Part shown: piece after piece, positions 35,801-43,508 of the stretch | Numbering within the stretch: position 1 is the first letter of the stretch | Layout of the letters: each line of letters opens with the position of its first letter | From: UBA1181 sp963619325 | Lineage (GTDB): Bacteria > Bacteroidota > Bacteroidia > Bacteroidales > Paludibacteraceae | Assembly (NCBI GenBank): GCA_963619325.1 | Contig: CAVEVQ010000004.1 | Location: forward strand, 30,477 to 94,476 | DNA: 64,000 nt | Reading direction: 5' to 3' | Notes under the pieces: model-generated | Databases searched by the model: none | What the model was told of the DNA's origin: nothing | What the model saw: the letters and a program-made list of their open reading frames with translations, nothing else | Program-made: the position numbers and the translations under genes

Positions 35801-36898
35801 ATCCGTACCGATGATAGGTGTGCCGTTGTCTTCCTCGAAGCAGGTGACGGCATTGTGGGAGAGAGAATGTTTGACTCCCTCTAATTTTTTATAAAGACGA
35901 AAAGCGTCCACGTTTCGGTTGTAGAGGAATAGCCAATAGTGGTGGCTTCCGAGCCAGATGTTATGTTCGTGGTCTTCGCATATACAACTGACAGTCAATT
36001 GTCTAACACCAGATGGATAAAAGAAAATGGGATGAGCAAAATCTTTTTGCTCGAGATTGTATTCAATCAGTCTACCATTAATAGAGCCGATCCATACGTT
36101 GTGTCGAGAATCTTCAAAAAGAGAGTACACATTATTGTTCTCAAAATAGTAAGGATGTGTTTTATTTGTAAATATTTGATAATCAGATGTTTTTATATCG
36201 TATATAATCAAACCTTGATCGTCTGTACCGATGAATAGTTTTCGGTCTGAAGTGACCAATAAGGTTCGGATATGGTTTAGGTTGTATGTTTTGTTATTGT
36301 TGCATAAAGGGATTTTCTCTAATGCTCGTGTTTTTTTGTCGAATTTAACCAGTCCATCGTTGTCGTTTCCAAGCCATATACAATCTTTGTCTACGGCTAA
36401 GCTTTGGGTTCCCGTCATTGGAAACACTTCAAAGACTTCACCTTTTGGATTGAGATGGATCAGTTCGAAATAGTTGGCAGTCCAAAGAGAGCCGTCTTTA
36501 TCTTCTTGAATGTCAATGAAAGAGCTGATGGTTAATTTGGAGTCGTCAATACGGAGAAATCCGTCGGTGTGTTTATTGTGGAGGATGAGGCCGTTGTCTG
36601 TGCAGATCCAAAGTCGTTTTTGCGAGTCGTATAGAAGTTTGGTGCAGTTGTTGTTCGGGATAGAGTTGCAGTTGTTTTTATTTTGAATAAATTGTTCGTA
36701 TTCGTATCCATTGAAGCGATAAAGTCCGTTTTCTGTGGCAATCCAAAGGATTCCGTATTCATCTTCTGCGATGCTGTTGATGTTGTAGTAGGGTGTGTAC
36801 GACTGCGTTCGAAAGGGGGTAAACCTCGAAGTCGTTCTCATTGCTGTTGCTACAGCGCACGAAAGTATCAATATAAGCGTGTAATAAATGCGCGTCAT
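32867..36898 (-). CDS. Hybrid two-component system sensor/regulator (HTCS)
   Basis: 1343 residues in one chain. A signal peptide (1-20) is followed by periplasmic two-component-regulator propeller repeats to about 680 (motifs such as EDEYGILWIATENGLYRF and DSKGRIWLCTSEGV). A Y_Y_Y domain is at about 700-770 and a membrane segment near 780-800. The histidine kinase has its phosphohistidine in VIAHDLRNPL near 855 and the N-box near 976. A receiver domain starts near 1093 with the aspartate in VSDVIMPKMNG near 1140. An AraC-type DNA-binding domain occupies 1240-1343. Such proteins sense oligosaccharides and switch on polysaccharide-use loci. No SusC/SusD pair is beside it, so its target lies elsewhere. 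Confidence 0.93.
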   Translation of the reverse strand: MTRIYYTLILILSCAVATAMRTTSRFTPFRTQSYTPYYNINSIAEDEYGILWIATENGLYRFNGYEYEQFIQNKNNCNSIPNNNCTKLLYDSQKRLWICTDNGLILHNKHTDGFLRIDDSKLTISSFIDIQEDKDGSLWTANYFELIHLNPKGEVFEVFPMTGTQSLAVDKDCIWLGNDNDGLVKFDKKTRALEKIPLCNNNKTYNLNHIRTLLVTSDRKLFIGTDDQGLIIYDIKTSDYQIFTNKTHPYYFENNNVYSLFEDSRHNVWIGSINGRLIEYNLEQKDFAHPIFFYPSGVRQLTVSCICEDHEHNIWLGSHHYWLFLYNRNVDAFRLYKKLEGVKHSLSHNAVTCFEEDNGTPIIGTDGGGINVLEFNKGRAKFTVNPLFGNVILDIHKASQPNKYWVATWGNENHCLFYYDSKTHAIKSYDYNPNDKNGLTSNRLRDVLVDTPYVWIATDGGGICRLDTRTDKIDNRYNCNEKIFSLLTPQWTRHLMKDSKGRIWLCTSEGVVCYKDGIIHQFPIEEITSERLQNEVRMSMEDSKGNIHFITANNGLFRLDETNQTFINETKAYKLPLNLYAICEDINHNLWVTSANEIIKINPTDSTSYRFNMQSDLCGHAFSPAAIFRNGEYLYVGSNNGFFRFNVNKTLEVPSDPKVFLDQLYIKGVKQDVESSHVLKQMLSFSDTIVLDHDENDFNIQYCCVDLDNVENVRYQYRMEGSEFSHWSDPISQRNTYFSNLNPGTYTFQVKASTVNAKNDFYSKPLTIIVKQPWWNTAWFKIIACSSLIICVILIVVLRESAIRRNNANLENLINQRTDELQCRNKEIQKQKEDLEKQNQKLDNTIATKNRIISVIAHDLRNPLTSIVGNLSLLNESEPENTLIKHAYKSSKVLQSQMENLLEWARLQNKRIFYSPQDTSMNVLTKECITLLQDNLQEKHINLTYKNESRLNAHIDYRMVSTIIRNMLNNAIKFTHVGGEIAITCTENNDSILWSIQDNGVGMTQEQCDKILNGKLTESTFGTNNESGSGLSMKICLRLIEINKGEIHINSTLGKGTHISISFPKGIKEEREDTEKTFSIESQPSNSEKRQKILLVDDNEEILLFLSELLKPTYDIKTANNGIIALDIAQKELPDLIVSDVIMPKMNGRRLCQIIKTDPLTQHIPIILLTSEDSESNLVEGLKTGADDYMTKPFNRAVLKAKIESILHNKELQRNFQRNLLLQERESELPITINDQFIQSINDIIKKNISSSELTVEFLASETALSRVQLFRKMKSITGCSPSEYIKVARLDYAATLLKECGRSVAETAYAVGFSDPKYFSTCFTEKFGISPSQWAKNENNKG

Positions 36899-36939
36899 AA
36901 TACTGTTATGTCAGGAAACTATATACAAATAAGGTGGTG

Positions 36940-36947
36940 CAAAGGTA
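36940..36947 (-). promoter_or_regulatory. -7 box for the hybrid sensor gene
   Basis: Minus-strand TACCTTTG, 41 bp upstream of the ATG, matches TAnnTTTG. Confidence 0.4.
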
Positions 36948-36982
36948 AGAGAAAGAAACTGATTATTAGGAAAAAATATTTG

Positions 36983-36990
36983 TAATTTTG
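36983..36990 (+). promoter_or_regulatory. -7 box for the amidohydrolase gene
   Basis: TAATTTTG, 45 bp upstream of the ATG at 37036, divergent from the hybrid sensor promoter 35 bp away. Confidence 0.35.
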
Positions 36991-37035
36991 CGCAAATAGT
37001 GTGTAAATGTGTAATCAGAGAAATTTGTGTCGGGA

Positions 37036-38289
37036 ATGGGTGCTTTGTTTATTCGTAATGTAAAGTTGAATGGAGTTCGGACGAATATCCGAATATCAGG
37101 CAATCGTTTTTCGGAAATTGGCATGTCAATTTTTCCTTTTCAAGACGAAGAGGTGATTGAGGCGGAGGGATTCGCTGTTGTGCCTCCTTTCTACAATGGT
37201 CATACTCATGCGGCGATGACGTTATTGCGAGGTTATGCTGATGATATGGAGCTGTTCACTTGGCTCAACGACCATATATGGCCGTTAGAAGCCAAACTAA
37301 CGCCAGAAGACATCTATGCGGGTAGTCGGTTGGCCATCTTGGAGATGATTAAGAGCGGAACGGTCTTTTTCAATGATATGTATGATTTTATGCCGGAGAC
37401 ATTCCGTGCGGCGGAAGAGATGGGCATCCGTGCCGTCTTAGGTGTTCCTTTTATGGATTGGATGGGGGAAGAGGGTGTTTCGGATCGTATGAGATCTGTT
37501 GAAAAGTATCATGGAAAATCGGCGAGGGTGAGAGTGGCAGTTGCGCCTCACGCCCCCTATACGGTGAGTGAGCCGTTGTGGATCCGTTGTTCAGAGGAGT
37601 CGAAAAAATTAGGTGTGCCACTCCATTTCCATTTGTCGGAGACGGCAAAGGAGGTGAGTGATTGCAAGGCTGCGAATGGGTTAACCCCTGTTCGTTGGTT
37701 GGACAAGCTGGGAGTTTTAGGTCCGAATTGCGTGGCGGCTCATGTGGTGCATGTCGATGAGGAGGAGATGGATATACTGAAGAAACGTAACGTAGCGATC
37801 GTCCATAATCCTGTTTCTAACATGAAGCTTTCGTCGGGCTATTTCAAAATGAAGCCGATGTTAGACAAAGGATTGAGAGTGTTGATTGGAACGGATGGAT
37901 GTTCATCCAACAATAATTTGGATATGCAAGAGGAGGCGAAGTTTGCGTCCATGATGGCAAAATGCAACTATGGTCCGGAGACGTTCCCCGTGAAGCAAGT
38001 TTTACATAGTTGCACCCTTGAAGGGGCGAATGTCTTTGGTGTGGATGGTGGCGAGATAGCGGTTGGGAAATTGGCAGACGCGTTGCTCGTCAGTCTTGAC
38101 AACGAGCGTTTCGTTCCTAATCATTGTTTTGAGTCGAATTGGATTTATGCATCTACTTGCGAAGCCATTGACACGATGATTTGCGATGGGAAAGTGATTA
38201 TGAGGCATCGAAAAGTGGAAGGAGAGGAGGAAATTCTCGCACAAGCGAAAGAGAGATGTGAAATGCTTTTGTGTAGAAAAATCAAATAA
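37036..38289 (+). CDS. Amidohydrolase, MTA/SAH deaminase-like
   Basis: 417 residues of the TrzN/MtaD group, which deaminate 5'-methylthioadenosine, S-adenosylhomocysteine or related purines. Metal ligands are seen in NGHTHAAMTLLRG near 52, HFHLSET near 197, AHVVHVD near 235 and GTDGCSSNNNLDM near 285. The exact substrate cannot be read; adenosine derivatives are most likely for this subfamily. I start at the ATG at 37036 rather than the GTG three codons earlier. It is followed 40 bp later by the channel gene, so the two may be co-transcribed. Confidence 0.87.
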   Translation: MGALFIRNVKLNGVRTNIRISGNRFSEIGMSIFPFQDEEVIEAEGFAVVPPFYNGHTHAAMTLLRGYADDMELFTWLNDHIWPLEAKLTPEDIYAGSRLAILEMIKSGTVFFNDMYDFMPETFRAAEEMGIRAVLGVPFMDWMGEEGVSDRMRSVEKYHGKSARVRVAVAPHAPYTVSEPLWIRCSEESKKLGVPLHFHLSETAKEVSDCKAANGLTPVRWLDKLGVLGPNCVAAHVVHVDEEEMDILKKRNVAIVHNPVSNMKLSSGYFKMKPMLDKGLRVLIGTDGCSSNNNLDMQEEAKFASMMAKCNYGPETFPVKQVLHSCTLEGANVFGVDGGEIAVGKLADALLVSLDNERFVPNHCFESNWIYASTCEAIDTMICDGKVIMRHRKVEGEEEILAQAKERCEMLLCRKIK

Positions 38290-38329
38290 TAAAAGAAAAA
38301 TATAAACAAAACAAATATAATAGAATTAT

Positions 38330-39607
38330 ATGAAGGAATTATTATTCTCCATTAAAGATATGTTAATAAACATTGGGATTCTTCGTGGAGATGAAAGTAC
38401 GCAAGATAGTCTTATTTCAATTCTTTTGATTGCGATAGTTGCTTGGTTGTGTGATCTTATTTGTCGACGTGTTGCCTTGTTGTTATTACACCTCCATGCG
38501 AAGATTAAGAAGCGGTCGAAAGAAGATTCTGAGCAATATAGGAAATTGTTGTCGTCTGTGGCTGCGATTATACCTGCTGTGTTGATTAACATTCTTTTGC
38601 CGTTGGCGTTAGACCAAGATTCGAGTCTGCATAATTGGATTGAGCGTTTGTGCAATGTCTATATTGTGGTGATGACGACGATGTTCCTTTGCAAACTGTT
38701 AGATTTTGTTTATTCGGAATATGTCAGGAAGAAAGTTAAAAATTTGCCGATTAACATCATCTTTCAGATAATCAAATATATTCTGATTATCATTGCGTTG
38801 ATTATCTCGTTTAGTGTTATTTTAGATAAATCGCCAAACACGTTGCTCACTGGAGTTGGAGCCTCTGCGGCTGTCTTGTCTTTGGTCTATAAAGACACGT
38901 TGGTGGGATTGGTGTCTGGGATACAGTTGATGGGGAATAAAATGCTTGCGGTGGGCGATTGGATTACGGTGCCGAAATGCAATGCAGATGGTATTGTCCG
39001 TGAGATCACCCTCAACACGGTAAAGATTGAGAATTGGGATAAGACAACGGTCACGGTTCCTCCCTCTACCCTTTTGAGCGATTCGTTCCAAAATTGGAGG
39101 ACAATGCGGGAGTCGGGTCGTCGTCGTGTGAAACGCGCCATAAACATAGACATGCACAGTATTCGCTTCTGCACGCCTGAGGAAATTGCGAAATACAGAA
39201 AAATAGAATTCTTAAAGCCCTTTTTTGAAGTCTATGATAAAAAGAACAATGTGAATAAGGAGGAAGGTATCGAAGCGAAGACGTTGGAGAATTTTGATCC
39301 AATAGCCGAGGGTGCGAAAGGTTGTCAAGAATCTATCAATAATCTACAATTGTTCACCGCCTATTTGGAGCAGTACATGAGATCGTTGCCGGTTTTTTGT
39401 GGGGATTGCGATAATTTCATTCGTCAGCTGGCTCCGAATGAGAATGGCTTGCCGTTGGAGATTTATTTTTTCAGCAGTGAGATACGATGGGCAAAATATG
39501 AGAAAATTCAGTCAGACGTGTTGGCGTATGTCTTGGCCGCAGTCAACTATTTTGACTTGTCTGTTCTACAACGCTGTACGGGAAATGTTGACGAAAAAAG
39601 GAAATGA
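38330..39607 (+). CDS. MscS-type mechanosensitive channel (YbdG-like)
   Basis: 425 residues. Four to five membrane helices lie in the first 190 residues. The pore-lining helix and the MscS signature follow at about 165-190 (LTGVGASAAVLSLVYKD), then the soluble beta domain (GDWITVPKCNADGIVREI) and a long C-terminal region with the insert typical of the MscM/YbdG branch. It releases solutes on hypo-osmotic shock. Lies between the amidohydrolase and the flavin/Fe-S gene without an obvious terminator. Confidence 0.9.
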   Translation: MKELLFSIKDMLINIGILRGDESTQDSLISILLIAIVAWLCDLICRRVALLLLHLHAKIKKRSKEDSEQYRKLLSSVAAIIPAVLINILLPLALDQDSSLHNWIERLCNVYIVVMTTMFLCKLLDFVYSEYVRKKVKNLPINIIFQIIKYILIIIALIISFSVILDKSPNTLLTGVGASAAVLSLVYKDTLVGLVSGIQLMGNKMLAVGDWITVPKCNADGIVREITLNTVKIENWDKTTVTVPPSTLLSDSFQNWRTMRESGRRRVKRAINIDMHSIRFCTPEEIAKYRKIEFLKPFFEVYDKKNNVNKEEGIEAKTLENFDPIAEGAKGCQESINNLQLFTAYLEQYMRSLPVFCGDCDNFIRQLAPNENGLPLEIYFFSSEIRWAKYEKIQSDVLAYVLAAVNYFDLSVLQRCTGNVDEKRK

Positions 39608-39686
39608 TTTTAATTTGCTAACAAATCATACGCAATAATGATTTCTTTTAATCGTAAGAATAGAGGTATGTTAAAATTTAAAGAGT

Positions 39687-40781
39687 ATGGTAATTAGGAA
39701 AGTACAGCAGATAGTAGCGTTATTGACGTGTGTTTTGATATTTGTCGCAGTGGCAATCCAGCATAACCAGAAGGTGATGGGAGTTGAGTTGAATGAGGAT
39801 GCGTTGGATGCGGAGTCGCCTCAGGTTGTTCAGGTTAGCAATGATACGATTTCAACGGAAGCGGACGGGACGGTAGTGGTAAACACGATGCCTTTGGGAA
39901 AAGAAAAAAAAATCGTTGGGTATGCGGGATTTGTGCCGTTGAAGATATATGTCAAGGATGGTGTTGTACAGAAAGTAGAGGCGTTGGAGAATAGTGAGAC
40001 GCCAGATTTTTTCAACAATGCGATGTCTATCATAGATAGTTGGAATGGCAAGACAGTGGACGAGGCTTTGGCTTTGAAGGTAGATGCTGTTTCTGGAGCT
40101 ACGCTCTCGTCTAATGCGATTAAAAAAAATGTGAAAGCAGGGTTGCAATACCTTCAACCGACGTTAGCTTCTGCTGATGAAAGTGAGGTGGCTTTTGGGG
40201 CGAAGGATATTGCGGCATTGTTCGTCGTGTTACTTTCTGTGATAGTGCCGTTATTTGTGAAAAACCGCAAGATACGTATTGTGCAGTTGGTTTTAAATGT
40301 TGTGGTGTTGGGCTTGTGGAGTGGCACGTTTCTCTCCTACTCGCTGCTTGTCAACTATTTTGAGAATGGATTTTACTCGTTGGTGACGGTTGTTCCGATT
40401 ATTATGTTTATCGCAGCCTTTGTATTTCCTTTGTTTGGGAAGAAGAGCCATTATTGTATGCAAGTATGCCCATTTGGGTCTGCGCAGGAGTTGGTGGGAC
40501 TGCCCTGCAAGAAAAAGTTAAAATTAGGGGCGCAGACGCTGAAGGTGTTGGATGGTTTCCGTAAGGTGCTTTGGGCAGTCTTACTGTTGCTATTAATCAC
40601 AGGCGTTTATTCGGAGTGGATGAACTATGAGTTGTTTACTGCATTTATGTTCCAGTCGGCTTCGATAGGGGTGGAGATTGCGGCAGTGTTGTTCTTAGTT
40701 TTATCCATCTTTGTGCCACGTCCTTATTGTCGCTTTGTCTGTCCGATGGGTACGATGACGAAAGTAGTCTGTGAGGCATAG
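39687..40781 (+). CDS. FMN-binding polyferredoxin-like membrane protein
   Basis: 364 residues with one N-terminal membrane anchor. A periplasmic FMN-binding domain (about 65-150) ends in the flavinylation motif SGATLSS, whose threonine would carry covalent FMN. Four or five membrane helices follow (170-345) with two cysteine motifs, CMQVCPFG near 259 and CRFVCPMG near 351, as in NosR/NapH-type proteins. This suggests transfer of electrons across the membrane to or from an external flavin. The chain ends just after the second cysteine motif. The flavin-attaching enzyme ApbE is not in this window. It is followed 44 bp later by an exported flavin-reductase-like protein, probably its partner. Confidence 0.85.
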   Translation: MVIRKVQQIVALLTCVLIFVAVAIQHNQKVMGVELNEDALDAESPQVVQVSNDTISTEADGTVVVNTMPLGKEKKIVGYAGFVPLKIYVKDGVVQKVEALENSETPDFFNNAMSIIDSWNGKTVDEALALKVDAVSGATLSSNAIKKNVKAGLQYLQPTLASADESEVAFGAKDIAALFVVLLSVIVPLFVKNRKIRIVQLVLNVVVLGLWSGTFLSYSLLVNYFENGFYSLVTVVPIIMFIAAFVFPLFGKKSHYCMQVCPFGSAQELVGLPCKKKLKLGAQTLKVLDGFRKVLWAVLLLLLITGVYSEWMNYELFTAFMFQSASIGVEIAAVLFLVLSIFVPRPYCRFVCPMGTMTKVVCEA

Positions 40782-40825
40782 AGAAGTGTGAATTCAATTA
40801 AAAATCATTAAACTATCCAAATGAT

Positions 40826-41491
40826 ATGAAAATTTCAATTCTATTAAATGTTGTATTGGTATTGGCAGTTGTAATTTTGTCTGTCAGGTTGATTAAGCGA
40901 CCAAGTTGTGAAGCATCTGAAGTGAAGAGTGCAAATGTTGAGGCTCAGCATGAGTCTGTGTCAAGTGATGCTCAAAATGCTGATTTCAAGGATGTTGATT
41001 TTAAAACAGATTTTGATGTCAATCCATTCAATTTCTTCACAGGCGATGGTTTGTTGTTATGTGCGGGCGACAGTGTGTCAAGCAATGCGATGACGATTGG
41101 GTGGGGAGGTTTAGGTACACTCTGTGGCAAGTCTGTAGCCACTGTTTATGTGCGTAATGGCAGATACACATACGGATTTATGGAGAAGAGTAAGTATTTT
41201 ACAATTATGTCCTTTAGTGATAAGAATGTGCTTCACTATATGGGAACGAAGAGCGGACGCGATGGCGACAAAGCGGCGGCGTTGGGTCTTCATGTATTAT
41301 ATACGGAGAATGGAACACCTTATTACGCGGAGGCGGATATGGTGATGGAGTGTCGTACAATGTATGATCATCTTTATACCCCATTAGACTTCCGTGATGA
41401 CGTGCCAGTAGAGATGTATAAAAATGGTGCCGCAGATGGGGGAATCCATGCAGAGTATATTGGAGAGGTGGTAAAAGTGATTAAGAAATAG
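40826..41491 (+). CDS. Exported flavin-reductase-like protein
   Basis: 221 residues: an N-terminal membrane anchor or uncleaved signal (1-22), a short acidic linker, then a flavin reductase/FMN-binding split-barrel domain. Typical strings are NAMTIGWGGLGTL, VRNGRYTYGFM and GTKSGRDGDK. Most relatives are cytoplasmic or soluble, while this one should face the periplasm. Coming directly after the FMN-binding polyferredoxin gene, it probably exchanges electrons with it. Its own electron acceptor is unknown. Confidence 0.82.
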   Translation: MKISILLNVVLVLAVVILSVRLIKRPSCEASEVKSANVEAQHESVSSDAQNADFKDVDFKTDFDVNPFNFFTGDGLLLCAGDSVSSNAMTIGWGGLGTLCGKSVATVYVRNGRYTYGFMEKSKYFTIMSFSDKNVLHYMGTKSGRDGDKAAALGLHVLYTENGTPYYAEADMVMECRTMYDHLYTPLDFRDDVPVEMYKNGAADGGIHAEYIGEVVKVIKK

Positions 41492-41533
41492 ACTAAGGGT
41501 TAACGATGACGATCCTTAAGAAACAAGTAGAAT

Positions 41534-42754
41534 ATGGCAAGTGAGATTGTATTAATAAACATACATGGTGATGATAGGCCCTGGGTAACAGCCTCTATCA
41601 CAGAGATTTTAGGCAGATACAACGCTAAGATTTTGGATATTGGACAGGCGGATATTCATCATACCTTGTCGTTAGGTTTTTTGGTACAGATAGATGACAA
41701 TGCGCAGACGGGTTCTATCTTCAAGGACATACTTTTCAAGTGTTACGAATTGGACGTGCAGGTGCATTTCACACCGATTTCGCTTGATGAGTATGGCGAT
41801 TGGGTGGCGCGACAAGGGAAAGGTCGTTATGTCGTAACAATGTTGGGGCATGTGATTACGGCGCGTCAGATGTCGTTAGTGGCAAAGGCGGTGGCAGAAC
41901 AGTCGATGAACATTGACTCTATCAAGCGTTTGACAGGTCGTCCGTCGCTAAGCGACGACTATGAGCATGAGCGTTCTTGCGTGGAGTTTTCCGTACGAGG
42001 AGACGACATTGACAAGGGGAGGTTGAGTGCCAAGTTCATGGAGATTTCAGCCCAAGAGAATGTAGATATCTCATTTCAGAAAGATGACTTGTACCGTCGC
42101 AATCGTCGTTTGGTTTGTTTTGATATGGATTCTACTTTGATTAAGACGGAGGTGATAGACGAGTTGGCAGATCGTGCGGGTGTGGGCGAGGAGGTGCGTA
42201 AAATTACCGAGTCGGCTATGCGAGGTGAGATAGATTTCAAAGAGAGCTTCACGCGCAGGGTGGCTTTGTTGAAAGGGTTGGACGAATCTGTTATGCGCGA
42301 GATAGCCGAGAATCTGCCCATAATGGATGGAGCGGATCGATTGATGATGGTGTTGAAAAAATGCGGATTCAAGATTGCCATTCTGTCGGGAGGATTCACC
42401 TACTTTGGCAAGTATTTGCAGAACCGTTTCGGGGTGGACTACGTCTATGCAAACCAATTAGAAATTAAGGGAGGAAAGTTGACGGGTCGCTATGTAGGCG
42501 ACATTGTTGATGGCAAACGCAAGGCAGAGTTGCTTAATCTCATTGCTCAAGTCGAGAAAATAGATTTGGAGCAGGTGATAGCCGTGGGAGATGGAGCCAA
42601 TGATTTGCCAATGCTCAACCTTGTAGGCTTAGGTATTGCTTTCCATGCCAAGCCAAAAGTGAAAGCCAACGCCCAGCAATCTATCTCCACGATAGGATTA
42701 GACGGTATTCTGTATTTCTTGGGATTCAGGGATGTGCATGTGGATGCGCTGTAA
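41534..42754 (+). CDS. serB: Phosphoserine phosphatase with ACT-like N-terminus
   Basis: A 406-residue HAD-family enzyme for the last step of serine synthesis. The N-terminal 185 residues hold two ACT-like regulatory modules (ethe first starts EIVLINIHGDDRPWVTA), suggesting feedback control by an amino acid. The HAD core carries the nucleophile aspartate in FDMDSTLI near 197, the serine motif AILSGGF near 280 and the metal-binding GDGANDLPML near 353. Length matches the two-domain SerB of many Bacteroidetes. It starts 42 bp after the flavin-reductase gene. Confidence 0.95.
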   Translation: MASEIVLINIHGDDRPWVTASITEILGRYNAKILDIGQADIHHTLSLGFLVQIDDNAQTGSIFKDILFKCYELDVQVHFTPISLDEYGDWVARQGKGRYVVTMLGHVITARQMSLVAKAVAEQSMNIDSIKRLTGRPSLSDDYEHERSCVEFSVRGDDIDKGRLSAKFMEISAQENVDISFQKDDLYRRNRRLVCFDMDSTLIKTEVIDELADRAGVGEEVRKITESAMRGEIDFKESFTRRVALLKGLDESVMREIAENLPIMDGADRLMMVLKKCGFKIAILSGGFTYFGKYLQNRFGVDYVYANQLEIKGGKLTGRYVGDIVDGKRKAELLNLIAQVEKIDLEQVIAVGDGANDLPMLNLVGLGIAFHAKPKVKANAQQSISTIGLDGILYFLGFRDVHVDAL

Positions 42755-42776
42755 AAGAATATTCTAAGAATTGCAA

Positions 42777-42829
42777 GATAATCACACTAAATCGCATAAA
42801 AAAAGTGAGATAAAGTGTGATTATCTCAC
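42777..42829 (+). other. Two mutually exclusive hairpins between serB and ssb
   Basis: GATAATCACACT (42777-42788) pairs perfectly with 42814-42825. Alternatively, GTGAGATAA (42805-42813) pairs perfectly with TTATCTCAC (42821-42829). The two use the same bases and cannot form together. Neither ends in a T run. Confidence 0.6.
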
Positions 42830-42912
42830 ATATTATGGTTTTCATCTGAATTTCTATCGTAAGATTACAATAAAATTCGGATGGTAGACAACACCTTTTT
42901 CTCCTCATATTA

Positions 42913-42944
42913 ATTGCTTTTTCTCCCTTTTAATGCTACATTTG
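42913..42944 (+). promoter_or_regulatory. Promoter of ssb
   Basis: -7 box TACATTTG at 42937-42944 with a -33-like ATTG at 42913-42916, separated by 20 bp, matching the Bacteroidetes layout. The ATG is 37 bp downstream. Confidence 0.5.
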
Positions 42945-42981
42945 CCCTGATAAGATTAAGTGTAACTATAAATTAAAATCT

Positions 42982-43422
42982 ATGTCTGTTAACAAAGTCA
43001 TTTTGGTTGGCAATGTGGGCAAAGACCCAGAAGTGAGGTATGTCGAAAAAGATGTGCCAGTAGCGAATTTTACTTTAGCTACGAGTGAAAGAGGTTTTAA
43101 ACGTCAGGATGGTTCGGAAGTGGCAGAACGCACGGAATGGCATAACATCGTCGTATGGCGGGGATTGGCAAAGGTGGTTGAATCGTATGTCCGTAAGGGA
43201 ACGCAGATTTATGTAGAGGGGAAGTTGCGCACACGGTCGTGGACAGACCAGAATAATGTAACTCGCTATATCACAGAGGTGGTAGCAGACCAGTTGCAGT
43301 TGCTGGGTAAGAAGCCAGAAGGCGGTGTCGCACCATTGGCAACTCCACAGGAGACGAACAATAATGTACCGTTGCCATCGGCACCTCCTGTAGAGGAGAT
43401 GGTGGATGATTTGCCTTTTTAA
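42982..43422 (+). CDS. ssb: Single-stranded DNA-binding protein
   Basis: 146 residues. OB fold in the first 110 (VNKVILVGNVGKDPEVRY at the start, TEWHNIVVW near 50, and WTDQNNVTRYITEVVAD near 85), then a short linker and the acidic tip DDLPF, which recruits repair and replication partners. Complete. It has its own promoter and is followed by a terminator-like hairpin before gldE. Confidence 0.96.
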   Translation: MSVNKVILVGNVGKDPEVRYVEKDVPVANFTLATSERGFKRQDGSEVAERTEWHNIVVWRGLAKVVESYVRKGTQIYVEGKLRTRSWTDQNNVTRYITEVVADQLQLLGKKPEGGVAPLATPQETNNNVPLPSAPPVEEMVDDLPF

Positions 43423-43459
43423 AAGAGCAATCTATTGTTTAAATAATTTGTTATATTTG

Positions 43460-43484
43460 CAAGGACGGAAAAATTCCGTCCTTG
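43460..43484 (+). terminator. Perfect hairpin between ssb and gldE
   Basis: An 11-bp stem (CAAGGACGGAA and complement) with a 3-nt loop, followed by TTTGTTT. A -7 box TATATTTG ends one base before it (43452-43459), so a gldE transcript could begin inside the stem. Confidence 0.7.
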
Positions 43485-43508
43485 TTTGTTTAACAAAATT
43501 ATTATCAC

